Source of the DNA: Nocardia sp.
Lineage (GTDB): Bacteria > Actinomycetota > Actinomycetes > Mycobacteriales > Mycobacteriaceae
Direction: 5' to 3'
NCBI GenBank assembly: GCA_013361595.1
Contig: JABFXT010000693.1
Location: 1-9,909 of the forward strand
Length of the DNA stretch: 9,909 nt
The position numbers and the translations under genes are program-made. Of the stretch, positions 1 through 6,103 are shown in pieces. The notes under the pieces are model-generated. The model was not told where the DNA came from and ran no database searches. It was given only the letters and a program-made list of their open reading frames with translations. The number at the start of each line of letters is the position of its first letter. Positions within the stretch are counted from its first letter, which is position 1.

Positions 1-149
1 CTATCGCCACCATCGTGTACAACGCGTCCGGTCGGACGGTTGAGAACAGGCGCGAGGTAGGCCACCGCCTGAGCGCCCACACGCCGGTGTCACCCGGTCG
101 CGGGGGTGATCGTGCGAGTGCGGCCGGTCGATGCGGCATCATGGAGAGC

Positions 150-386
150 GTGAGTACCGATACGCTGGTCCGCCCCGATACGACGACCGACGAGACCACC
201 GGTGACGACACCCCCAAGTTCTTCCATTACGTGAAGAAGGAGAAGATCGCCGAGAGCGCCGTCATGGGCACCATGGTGGTCGCACTGTGCGGTGAGGTGT
301 TCCCGGTGACCCGTTCGCCGAAGCCCGGTTCGCCGGTCTGCCCCGAATGCAAAAAGGTCTACGAGACGCTCCGTAAGGGCGACTGA
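150..386 (+). CDS. DUF3039 domain-containing small protein
   Basis: This 78-residue protein is recognised as DUF3039, a family of small actinobacterial proteins of unknown function. A variable, acidic N-terminus (residues 1-21) leads into the conserved core, which begins KFFHYVKKEKIAESAV and continues through VVALCGEVF to a terminal CPECKKVYETL segment. Cys47 and the Cys64-x2-Cys67 pair, perhaps with His26, could bind a metal; that is inference. The GTG at 150 gives an MSTDTLVRPD-type N-terminus, usual for the family, with GGAG three bases upstream. An ATG at 141 in the same frame would add three residues and has no ribosome site. The frame stays open further upstream to about position 15, but that extension has no family-like sequence. 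The gene stands alone, convergent with the membrane-protein gene, and is closed by two hairpins. The family call is firm; the function is unknown. Confidence 0.88.
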   Translation: MSTDTLVRPDTTTDETTGDDTPKFFHYVKKEKIAESAVMGTMVVALCGEVFPVTRSPKPGSPVCPECKKVYETLRKGD

Positions 387-394
387 GCTCCCCC

Positions 395-419
395 CGGCCC
401 GCCGCGCCCCGGCGGGCCG
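395..419. terminator. GC-rich hairpin after the DUF3039 gene
   Basis: A perfect 9-bp stem (CGGCCCGCC at 395-403 paired with 411-419) with a 7-base loop starts eight bases after the DUF3039 stop codon. No U-tract follows, which is common in actinobacteria. It abuts a second hairpin, so the two probably act together to end transcription from the left and possibly from the convergent gene on the right. Confidence 0.55.
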
Positions 420-447
420 TGCGACGGCCGCGTTCTCGGCCGTCGCA
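420..447. terminator. Second hairpin, 11-bp perfect stem
   Basis: TGCGACGGCCG (420-430) pairs perfectly with 437-447 across a 6-base CGTTCT loop. A moderately T-containing tail (GTTGT) follows on the plus strand. It lies between two convergent genes and directly follows the first hairpin without a gap, so it is a likely terminator. Confidence 0.65.
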
Positions 448-476
448 GTTGTCCCGCTGTCGCAAGTTGTCTCCGC
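442..476. repeat. Imperfect tandem direct repeat, 2 units of 17-18 bp
   Basis: Unit 442-458 (GTCGCAGTTGTCCCGCT) is followed at once by unit 459-476 (GTCGCAAGTTGTCTCCGC). They match apart from two single-base insertions and the final base. The first unit shares its left end with the right arm of the preceding hairpin. It lies in noncoding DNA between convergent genes and may be a simple local duplication. Confidence 0.5.
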
Positions 477-525
477 CGTCCATGTGCCGGTCCGGCGATG
501 CCCGCACGACCACGCTGTGTCGACC

Positions 526-1623
526 TCAACGCGATATCACCGGTGCGGGTGTTCCGCCGGTGGGGCCTTCCCCGGGCCCGTCGTCGCCGTGCCGGGTCCC
601 GCGGCGTCGCGGTATCCGATGTGAGCCCGGATCGGCCGTTTCGGAATCGTCGTCGGCCTGCGTGGCGCCGCGGCGTTTGGCCAGCCACGCCTTGAACTGC
701 TCCATCCGGGTGGCGCGCGCCGGCCAGAACTCCTGGACCGCGGCATTGAACTCCGCACCGAGGATCACCGCGAAGCCCAGGAAGAACGTGAACAGCAGGA
801 AGGCGATCGGGGTCGCGAGCGCGCCGTAGGTGACGCCGGTCCGGGTCACCAGCGCCAGATAATGGCGCAGGACATCGCTGGCGGCCATGAAGAACACCGC
901 CGCCAGCAGCGCGCCGCAGAACAGCCGGTGATAGGGCAGGGAACTGTGCAGCGCGAGTTTGTACAGCGTGGCCAATCCGATGATCAGCAACAGCCCCACC
1001 GCGGGGTAATAGAAAGTGTCGATCAAGCGCAGTCCCGGTTCGAGCCAGGAATCCGGCAGGATCCGACCGATCAGTACCGGGCCCAGCGCCACCAGCGGCA
1101 GGATGAATATCGCCGCGATGAGGAACTGGACGTACAGCAGCAGGGCGAAGATACGCTGCCAGATCGGATTCCGGGCGTCCTTCTGCCCGTGAGCCTCCAC
1201 GATCGCGTCGACGAAGGTCGCCATCGCTGACGATCCGGCCCACAGCGAGAGTACGAAACCAATCGAGACGAACGCCGCGCGGCCGCGGCCGAGCACATCC
1301 CGGATCGTCGGTTCGATCAGATCGGTGACCACACTCGGACTGAACAGGTCACGGCTGAAGGTGAGAGCTTTCGATTCCACGATCTCGACGGTGTCGGGGC
1401 CGAACAGACCGCTCACATATCCGAGACCGCCCAGCAGGCCGAAGAGCAGCGGTACCAGCGACAGGGTCTGCCAGAAGGCCGCCGCGGCGGATTTGGCGAA
1501 AATCGAGTCGTCCCAGGCTTTGACGGCCACCCGGACGATCAGGCGGCCTGTCTGGGTGAGGGCGCGCCGTGACCACGCGGTACCCGACGGGTCCGCGCCG
1601 GGTTCGCGTCCGTAACTGTGCAT
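526..1623 (-). CDS. YihY/BrkB family integral membrane protein
   Basis: This 365-residue protein belongs to the YihY/virulence factor BrkB family (once called ribonuclease BN, a function now assigned elsewhere). The role of the family is not settled. After a charged cytoplasmic N-terminus there are about six hydrophobic segments, near residues 45-72, 112-138, 155-182, 201-222, 232-255 and 263-290. The last contains GAEFNAAVQEF, the family's characteristic GAE(L/F)NA end of the membrane domain. A hydrophilic tail of about 60 residues, rich in Arg, Asp, Gly and Pro, follows and is probably cytoplasmic. The start is uncertain: ATG at 1623 is preferred (a weak CTGGACAG lies upstream), but in-frame GTG at 1644 and TTG at 1674 would add 7 or 17 residues. 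It is monocistronic, divergent from the helicase gene with 188 bp between the starts, and convergent with the DUF3039 gene. Confidence 0.9.
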   Translation of the reverse strand: MHSYGREPGADPSGTAWSRRALTQTGRLIVRVAVKAWDDSIFAKSAAAAFWQTLSLVPLLFGLLGGLGYVSGLFGPDTVEIVESKALTFSRDLFSPSVVTDLIEPTIRDVLGRGRAAFVSIGFVLSLWAGSSAMATFVDAIVEAHGQKDARNPIWQRIFALLLYVQFLIAAIFILPLVALGPVLIGRILPDSWLEPGLRLIDTFYYPAVGLLLIIGLATLYKLALHSSLPYHRLFCGALLAAVFFMAASDVLRHYLALVTRTGVTYGALATPIAFLLFTFFLGFAVILGAEFNAAVQEFWPARATRMEQFKAWLAKRRGATQADDDSETADPGSHRIPRRRGTRHGDDGPGEGPTGGTPAPVISR

Positions 1624-1750
1624 GGTCTGTCCAGCATCGCGCACGGGGGCGCCCAGCGGTATGGCAGCGGGCAACGTGTCGGGGGTCGATGGGTGAATCG
1701 CCGGTAACCGGAGCGCGCCCCGGCGGACCGCGCGGTTCTGTGTGTGACAC

Positions 1751-1797
1751 CCGTCGCGACCCCCGCGCCGGTTTGGCGCGACGGCCGCAACGGCCGC
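1751..1797. repeat. Nested inverted and direct repeats upstream of the helicase gene
   Basis: CGCGCC (1764-1769) and GGCGCG (1775-1780) form an inverted repeat. A second, overlapping one pairs CCGTCGCG (1751-1758) with CGCGACGG (1777-1784). Two ACGGCCGC direct repeats (1781-1788 and 1790-1797) follow. All lie across or just upstream of the proposed -35/-10 region of the helicase gene, so they may be regulator sites; high GC makes chance matches likely too. Confidence 0.35.
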
Positions 1798-1803
1798 TAG
1801 TGT
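1773..1803 (+). promoter_or_regulatory. Candidate promoter for a leaderless helicase transcript
   Basis: TTGGCG (1773-1778) and TAGTGT (1798-1803) are separated by 19 bases. TAGTGT fits the actinobacterial TANNNT -10 pattern and ends eight bases before the GTG at 1812. A transcript starting about 7 bases after the -10 would have almost no 5' leader. The sequence between (TTCTCTCC) has no purine-rich ribosome site, which supports leaderless translation. The -10 is more convincing than the -35, whose spacing is long. Confidence 0.5.
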
Positions 1804-1811
1804 TTCTCTCC

Positions 1812-3554
1812 GTGACCGATGCGAGCGGTGCTATTGCGACGGAGGTTCCGGGCGCATCCCTGCGCGCGTGGCAGCGGCGCGCGCTCACCCGGTACCTTGC
1901 GACCAAACCCCGGGATTTCCTCGCTGTCGCGACGCCTGGGGCCGGTAAAACCACCTTCGCCCTGCGGGTCGCCGCGGAACTGCTCGCCGATCGGACGGTG
2001 GACCAGATCACCGTGGTCGCGCCGACCGAACATCTGAAGCACCAGTGGGCCGCCTCGGGGACCCGGTCCGGACTGGCGCTGGATTCCAACTTCTCCAACA
2101 CCCCCGGCGCCACCTCGGGCGACCACGACGGTGTGGTCGTCACCTACGCCCAGGTCGCCGCGCATCCGTTCAAGCACCGGGTGCGCACCGAGAACCGGCG
2201 CACCCTGGTGATCCTCGACGAGATCCATCACGCGGGCGACGCGAAGAGCTGGGGCGACGCGGTCGCCGAGGCCTTCGGCGACGCCACCCGGCGGCTGGCG
2301 CTGACCGGTACCCCGTTCCGCAGCGACGACAGCCAGATCCCGTTCATCACCTACGAACCCGACGAGGCCGGTCTGCCGCGCTCCCGGGCCGACCACAGCT
2401 ACGGCTACACCGAGGCGCTCACCGACGGTGTCGTGCGGCCCGTGGTGTTCCTGGCCTATTCCGGTGAAGCGCACTGGCGCGACAGCGCGGGAGAGGAATA
2501 CACGGCTCGCCTCGGCGAACCGCTGAACGCCGAGCAGACCGCCCGCGCCTGGCGTACCGCACTCGACCCGGCCGGTGACTGGATCTACGCGGTGTTGCGC
2601 GCGGCGGATATGCGATTGGCGCAGCTGCGTGAGGGCGGGATGCACGATGCCGGAGGGCTGGTGATCGCCTCCGATCAGGAACGGGCGCGCGCCTACGCGG
2701 AACTGATCGAGCACCTCACCGGGAACCGGCCGGTGCTGGTGCTGTCCGACGACCCGACCTCCTCGGCGCGGATCGGTGAGTTCAGTGCCGGTACCCAGCC
2801 CTGGATGGTCGCGGTGCGTATGGTGTCCGAGGGGGTCGACGTCCCGCGGCTGGCGGTCGGGGTGTACGCCACCAGCGCCTCCACCCCGCTCTATTTCGCC
2901 CAGGCCATCGGTCGTTTCGTACGTGCCCGGCGACCGGGTGAGACCGCCAGCGTCTTCCTGCCCTCCGTTCCGGTGCTGCTCGACCTGGCCGCGCAGCTCG
3001 AGGTGCAGCGCGACCATGTCATCGGTAAACCGCACCGCGAGAAGGACGGTCTCGACGACGAGCTGCTGACCGACGCGAACAAGCAGAAGGACGAGCCGGG
3101 CGAGGAGGAGAAGGCGTTCGTGCCCCTGGCCGCCGACGCCGAACTCGACCAGGTGATCTACGACGGGTCCTCCTTCGGTACCGCGACCTTCGCCGGTAGC
3201 GCCGAAGAAGCCGACTACCTGGGCATTCCGGGTCTGCTCGATGCCGACCAGATGCGCGCGCTGCTGCGCGAGCGCCAAGCCCGGCAGATCGCCGACCGTT
3301 CCGGCGCGGCGCCGGAGGTACCCGCGCCGGTCGCACCGGCGGCGGGCAATGCCGCCGAACGGGTGGCCACCGCCGACAAATTGGGCGAACTGCGACGCGA
3401 ACTGAACAGCCTGGTGGCGATGCACCACCATCGCACCGGTAAGCCGCACGGCGTGATCCACGGCGAGTTGCGGCGCCAGTGCGGCGGCCCGCCGACCGCA
3501 TTGGCGACCGTCGATCAGCTGGGTGAGCGGATCGCGGCACTGCGCCGGATGTGA
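1812..3554 (+). CDS. DEAD/DEAH-box superfamily 2 helicase
   Basis: This 580-residue protein is a superfamily 2 ATP-dependent nucleic-acid motor. The N-terminal lobe has an aromatic-Gln element (LRAWQRRAL, 17-25), Walker A (ATPGAGKTT, 40-48), a motif Ia-like APTEHLKHQW (70-79), the Walker B box DEIH (136-139) and motif III TGTPF (165-169). The C-terminal lobe has the motif V region MVSEGVDVPRL (337-347) and motif VI QAIGRFVRAR (364-373), with the arginine fingers. A charged, Glu/Lys-rich linker (about 420-440) joins a roughly 130-residue C-terminal region with no domain I recognise. The layout resembles type III restriction/UvrB-like (ResIII) helicases, but no nuclease or methylase partner is present. 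GTG 1812 was chosen because it precedes the conserved domain and suits the leaderless promoter; GTG 1800 is the alternative. The gene is monocistronic. Its substrate cannot be told; repair or RNA metabolism are both possible. Confidence 0.92.
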   Translation: MTDASGAIATEVPGASLRAWQRRALTRYLATKPRDFLAVATPGAGKTTFALRVAAELLADRTVDQITVVAPTEHLKHQWAASGTRSGLALDSNFSNTPGATSGDHDGVVVTYAQVAAHPFKHRVRTENRRTLVILDEIHHAGDAKSWGDAVAEAFGDATRRLALTGTPFRSDDSQIPFITYEPDEAGLPRSRADHSYGYTEALTDGVVRPVVFLAYSGEAHWRDSAGEEYTARLGEPLNAEQTARAWRTALDPAGDWIYAVLRAADMRLAQLREGGMHDAGGLVIASDQERARAYAELIEHLTGNRPVLVLSDDPTSSARIGEFSAGTQPWMVAVRMVSEGVDVPRLAVGVYATSASTPLYFAQAIGRFVRARRPGETASVFLPSVPVLLDLAAQLEVQRDHVIGKPHREKDGLDDELLTDANKQKDEPGEEEKAFVPLAADAELDQVIYDGSSFGTATFAGSAEEADYLGIPGLLDADQMRALLRERQARQIADRSGAAPEVPAPVAPAAGNAAERVATADKLGELRRELNSLVAMHHHRTGKPHGVIHGELRRQCGGPPTALATVDQLGERIAALRRM

Positions 3555-3561
3555 TCCGGAC

Positions 3562-3594
3562 GCCGGGCATCGCGCTCGGAGCACGATGCCCGGC
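3562..3594 (+). terminator. Hairpin terminator after the helicase gene
   Basis: GCCGGGCATCG (3562-3572) pairs perfectly with CGATGCCCGGC (3584-3594), an 11-bp stem with an 11-base loop that could itself fold slightly. It begins seven bases past the helicase stop. There is no U-tract. It lies between convergent genes (helicase on plus, SWIM protein on minus) and may serve both. Confidence 0.7.
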
Positions 3595-3629
3595 CCGTCG
3601 AGTCCCGGCCCGCCCGGACCCGGTTCCGC

Positions 3630-4190
3630 TCACACCTCGAAGAACACCGCGGGATCCACGGTGTGGAGCGGTATCCAGCGCGGTGCTTCCGGCGCCGGAC
3701 CGGAATCGCCCGGCGCGGCACCGGGTTCCGGGGCACCGAAACCCTGGAGGTCCAGGCTCAGCCGCGGATCCTCGTCGACGCGCCGCGCGAGATCGTAGAA
3801 CGTCGCCAGCACATGGACGCATCGGAGGGTGCGGGCGCTGCACGAGCAGTCGATCGCGGCGAGTTCGGGTGCCACCGGAATCTCCGCGGCGCGGGCCGCC
3901 GTATGCATCTCGTCGGTCAGCAGGGTGGGGTCGGCGCCGATGAGCGCGGTCAGCGCGGTGACCGTGGTCCGGGTCAGCGGCGCCAGTTCGAGATGGGTGA
4001 CCGATGCCTGTCCGCCGCGATGGATGTGCGCGCGCACGATCCGCCCCTCGGTCACCGCCTGCACCCCGTGGTTGCGTGCGATGCTGCGGGCCCGCGGGAG
4101 CAGCGGTTCGGGGCGGGTCTGCCGGAGCGGTTCGGCGAGCCGGACCCAGTCCATACCCCAGCGTGTGTATCCGAATTCGTTGTCCGCCAT
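3630..4190 (-). CDS. SWIM zinc-finger protein
   Basis: This 186-residue protein carries a SWIM-type zinc finger, CxC-xn-CxH, seen as CSCSARTLRCVH with Cys115, Cys117, Cys124 and His126 as the four ligands. SWIM fingers are thought to bind DNA or protein and are often found next to or fused with SNF2 ATPases. The N-terminal 110 residues contain the RARSIARNHGVQAV segment (33-46), which resembles the region usual ahead of SWIM in such partners, where it runs into a beta-rich stretch (GRIVRAHI). The C-terminal 45 residues are Pro/Gly/Ala-rich and end in a hydrophobic VFFEV. The ATG at 4190 overlaps the SNF2 stop by one base (TGATG), and GGGGA lies a few bases upstream inside the SNF2 gene, so translation is probably coupled. 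It likely works with the SNF2 protein, as a loading or targeting subunit; that role is inference. Confidence 0.87.
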   Translation of the reverse strand: MADNEFGYTRWGMDWVRLAEPLRQTRPEPLLPRARSIARNHGVQAVTEGRIVRAHIHRGGQASVTHLELAPLTRTTVTALTALIGADPTLLTDEMHTAARAAEIPVAPELAAIDCSCSARTLRCVHVLATFYDLARRVDEDPRLSLDLQGFGAPEPGAAPGDSGPAPEAPRWIPLHTVDPAVFFEV

Positions 4191-5941
4191 CAGTTTCCCC
4201 GCTTCCGGCGCAGGATTTCCAGTAGTTGTTCGTCGTCGAGCCGGGCGAGATCGGCGATACCGCTACCGTCCGACAGATCGGTGAGCGCGGACTTCCGGCG
4301 CTGCATGCTCGCGATATGTTCCTCCACGGTGGTCGCCGAGGTCAGCGTCGTCACTGTGACCGTGCGTGTCTGCCCGATCCGGTGCACGCGATCGGAGGCC
4401 TGGGATTCGACCGCGGGATTCCACCAGCGGTCGAAATGGATCACATCGGCGGCACGGGTGAGGGTGAGCCCGGTACCCGCGGCCCGTAGGCTCAGTACCA
4501 GGACGGGCGGCCCGTCGGGGGCCTGGAACCGGGAGACGATCGCGGCGCGTTCGGCCTGGCTCAGCCCGCCGTGGAAGAAGGGCGCGGTGATCGCGAACTG
4601 TTCGGCCAGTTGCCGCACCAGGAGATCGCCGGTGGCGCGGTACTGGGTGAAGATCAGGGTCGGCGCGGCATTGTCGAGGTTCGCGGCGACGATATCGGTG
4701 CACAGATCGAGTTTTCCGGAACGCCCACTCAATTCGCCCAGGTCGCCGTCGACCAGTCCGGGATGATTGCAGACCTGTTTCAGAGCGGTGAGTGCGGCCA
4801 GTACACGGGCCTGCCGTTGGGTCCCGGTGCCGAAACCGTCGGCCACCGCCCGGTCGAGCAGCCGATCGTAGAGTCGCTCCTGTTCCGGAGAGAGATCACA
4901 CAGCAGATCGTTGTGGATCTTGGCCGGTAGGGTGGCCGCGACCTGCGCCTTGCGCCGGGAGAGCAGTACCGGCTCGATCGCGTCCTGCAGCCGGGCGGCC
5001 GCGGTGGCGGACCCCTGCTCGATGGGTTTGACGAAGCGGCGGCGGAATTGGGCGCGGTGACCGAACAGCCGGGGCGCCACCAGGTGCAGGAGCGCCCAGA
5101 GTTCCTCCAGATGGTTCTCCACGGGTGTCCCGGTCAACGCGACGACGGCCGCGGCCTCGAGCGCCCGGGCCGCTTTCGATACCTGCGTCCGCGGATTTTT
5201 CAAGGCCTGTGCCTCGTCGAAGACCACGGTCGCCCATTCGGTTCCGGTGAGCCGGTGCCCGTGCAAGCGCAGTACGGGATATCCCGTGACCACCACGTCT
5301 GCGGCCGCGGTGTCGAGATCGCCGCCGCGCCAGGCCGCCGGTCGCAGTCCGGGCGCGAAACGGGTGATCTCGTGTACCCAGTTGCCCACGAGCGAGGTCG
5401 GGCAGACCACCAGTTGCGGCCCGAGCGTGGCCCGGCCCAGCAGCAGGCCGATGGTCTGCACGGTTTTGCCGAGACCCATCTCGTCGGCGAGGATCGCCCC
5501 GCCGTGGCGGGTGACGGTGTCCCGCAGCCAGCCGATTCCACGTGCCTGGTAGGGCCGCAGTTCGGCGTGCAGAGTCTGCTGCAGGCCGGCGAGGACTGCG
5601 GTGGTGTCGTGGAGGGCCGACAGCGCGTGGTCGCGGCTGAGCATCGCTGTTCCCTGCGCGTTGGGATACGCGTGTCCGGCGAGGGGGATATCGGCCCGCT
5701 CTCCGGCCAGGATCGCCTGCCAGGCCAGGGTGGAGGTACCGGGATCGGCCGGGGTGAGGGCGGCGAATCCGGTGGGGTCCACCAGCGCGCAGTCGGTCGC
5801 GGTCACCTGCACGGTGATACTTCCGGCGCGAGCCTGCGCCCGGGTCCCGCCGGGTACGGCGAGTGGGAGGGACGCGGTCTCGCCGATCCCCGCGGGCGCC
5901 GGGCCGGGTTCCCGGCCGGTCCAGGTCCACAGCGCGAACAT
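4190..5941 (-). CDS. Compact SNF2-family DNA-dependent ATPase (HelZ-like motor)
   Basis: This 583-residue SNF2-family protein is a complete double-stranded DNA translocase motor. Motifs in order: LRPYQARGIGWL (128-139), Walker A in DEMGLGKTVQT (153-163), CPTSLVGNW (180-188), Walker B DEAQ (242-245), TGTPVEN (270-276), then in the second lobe SLRAAGTGLTLT (484-495), the SNF2-typical FDRWWNPAVESQA and DRVHRIGQ (517-524). Only about 125 residues precede the motor, whereas HelZ-like actinobacterial proteins are about 1,000 residues with a long SNF2-associated N-terminal region. The MFALWTW opening does look like the true N-terminus of that family, suggesting an internal shortening. An in-frame TAG (5990-5992) 16 codons upstream rules out a longer start. 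No clear ribosome site precedes the ATG. It is first in an operon with the SWIM gene, divergent from tetR. Such pairs are known in actinobacteria; their cellular role is poorly defined. Confidence 0.93.
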   Translation of the reverse strand: MFALWTWTGREPGPAPAGIGETASLPLAVPGGTRAQARAGSITVQVTATDCALVDPTGFAALTPADPGTSTLAWQAILAGERADIPLAGHAYPNAQGTAMLSRDHALSALHDTTAVLAGLQQTLHAELRPYQARGIGWLRDTVTRHGGAILADEMGLGKTVQTIGLLLGRATLGPQLVVCPTSLVGNWVHEITRFAPGLRPAAWRGGDLDTAAADVVVTGYPVLRLHGHRLTGTEWATVVFDEAQALKNPRTQVSKAARALEAAAVVALTGTPVENHLEELWALLHLVAPRLFGHRAQFRRRFVKPIEQGSATAAARLQDAIEPVLLSRRKAQVAATLPAKIHNDLLCDLSPEQERLYDRLLDRAVADGFGTGTQRQARVLAALTALKQVCNHPGLVDGDLGELSGRSGKLDLCTDIVAANLDNAAPTLIFTQYRATGDLLVRQLAEQFAITAPFFHGGLSQAERAAIVSRFQAPDGPPVLVLSLRAAGTGLTLTRAADVIHFDRWWNPAVESQASDRVHRIGQTRTVTVTTLTSATTVEEHIASMQRRKSALTDLSDGSGIADLARLDDEQLLEILRRKRGN

Positions 5942-5997
5942 ATGACGGTCGGGCAGGTAGGTGGTTTCGATGGTCGGCAGTGTGCACCCCTATGATC

Positions 5998-6026
5998 AAC
6001 GTATGGCGTACGGAGTAATAGGCCAA
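5998..6026 (-). promoter_or_regulatory. Promoter of the SNF2-SWIM operon
   Basis: Read on the minus strand, TTGGCC (plus 6021-6026) and TACGTT (plus 5998-6003) are separated by exactly 17 bases. The -10 fits TANNNT and the -35 shares TTG with the consensus. Transcription would start near 5990, giving a leader of about 50 bases before the ATG at 5941. The -35 lies only five bases from the large inverted repeat at 6032-6058, so a protein bound there could affect this promoter. Confidence 0.6.
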
Positions 6027-6031
6027 CGCGT

Positions 6032-6058
6032 ACCGTACCGGATTTGTTCCGGTACGGT
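6032..6058. promoter_or_regulatory. 27-bp palindrome, probable TetR operator
   Basis: ACCGTACCGGA (6032-6042) and TCCGGTACGGT (6048-6058) are perfect 11-bp inverted arms around a 5-base TTTGT spacer. The site sits between the divergent tetR and SNF2 genes, 46 bases before the tetR ATG and next to the SNF2 -35. TetR regulators commonly bind such palindromes in their own promoter region. TACGGT (6053-6058), inside the right arm, also fits a -10 for tetR, but no matching -35 was seen. Autoregulation is likely; control of SNF2 is possible. Confidence 0.65.
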
Positions 6059-6103
6059 CCGATCGGTTGTCAGGTGGTCTCCGCGACGGCGAAAAGGAAT
6101 GCG

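Noticed and set aside
1..13. Possible divergent minus-strand gene starting with ATG at 13
   Set aside because: Only four codons are inside the window and there is no ribosome site or clear -10, so it cannot be supported.
15..149. N-terminal extension of the DUF3039 protein
   Set aside because: The frame is open but the translated sequence is Arg/Gly-rich and unlike the family, and the region has no supporting ribosome site. The first 140 bases are treated as noncoding.
1797..3584. A 595-codon open frame on the minus strand opposite the helicase gene
   Set aside because: The translation is rich in Arg, Gly, His and Val with no domain, while the plus strand has all helicase motifs. It is the usual antisense shadow of a high-GC gene.
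1812..5941. Restriction, DISARM-like or other defence system based on the two helicases
   Set aside because: The helicase and SNF2 genes are on opposite strands in separate units, and no methylase, nuclease, phospholipase D or other defence partner is present. The sequence does not support a defence call.
6016..6021. TAATAG as the -10 box of tetR
   Set aside because: It lacks the final T and overlaps the -35 of the divergent SNF2 promoter; no -35 lies at the right distance.
4896..6026. A 376-codon minus-strand frame overlapping the SNF2 gene
   Set aside because: It is Arg/Pro/Gly-rich and lacks any motif; the SNF2 frame in the same region is complete.
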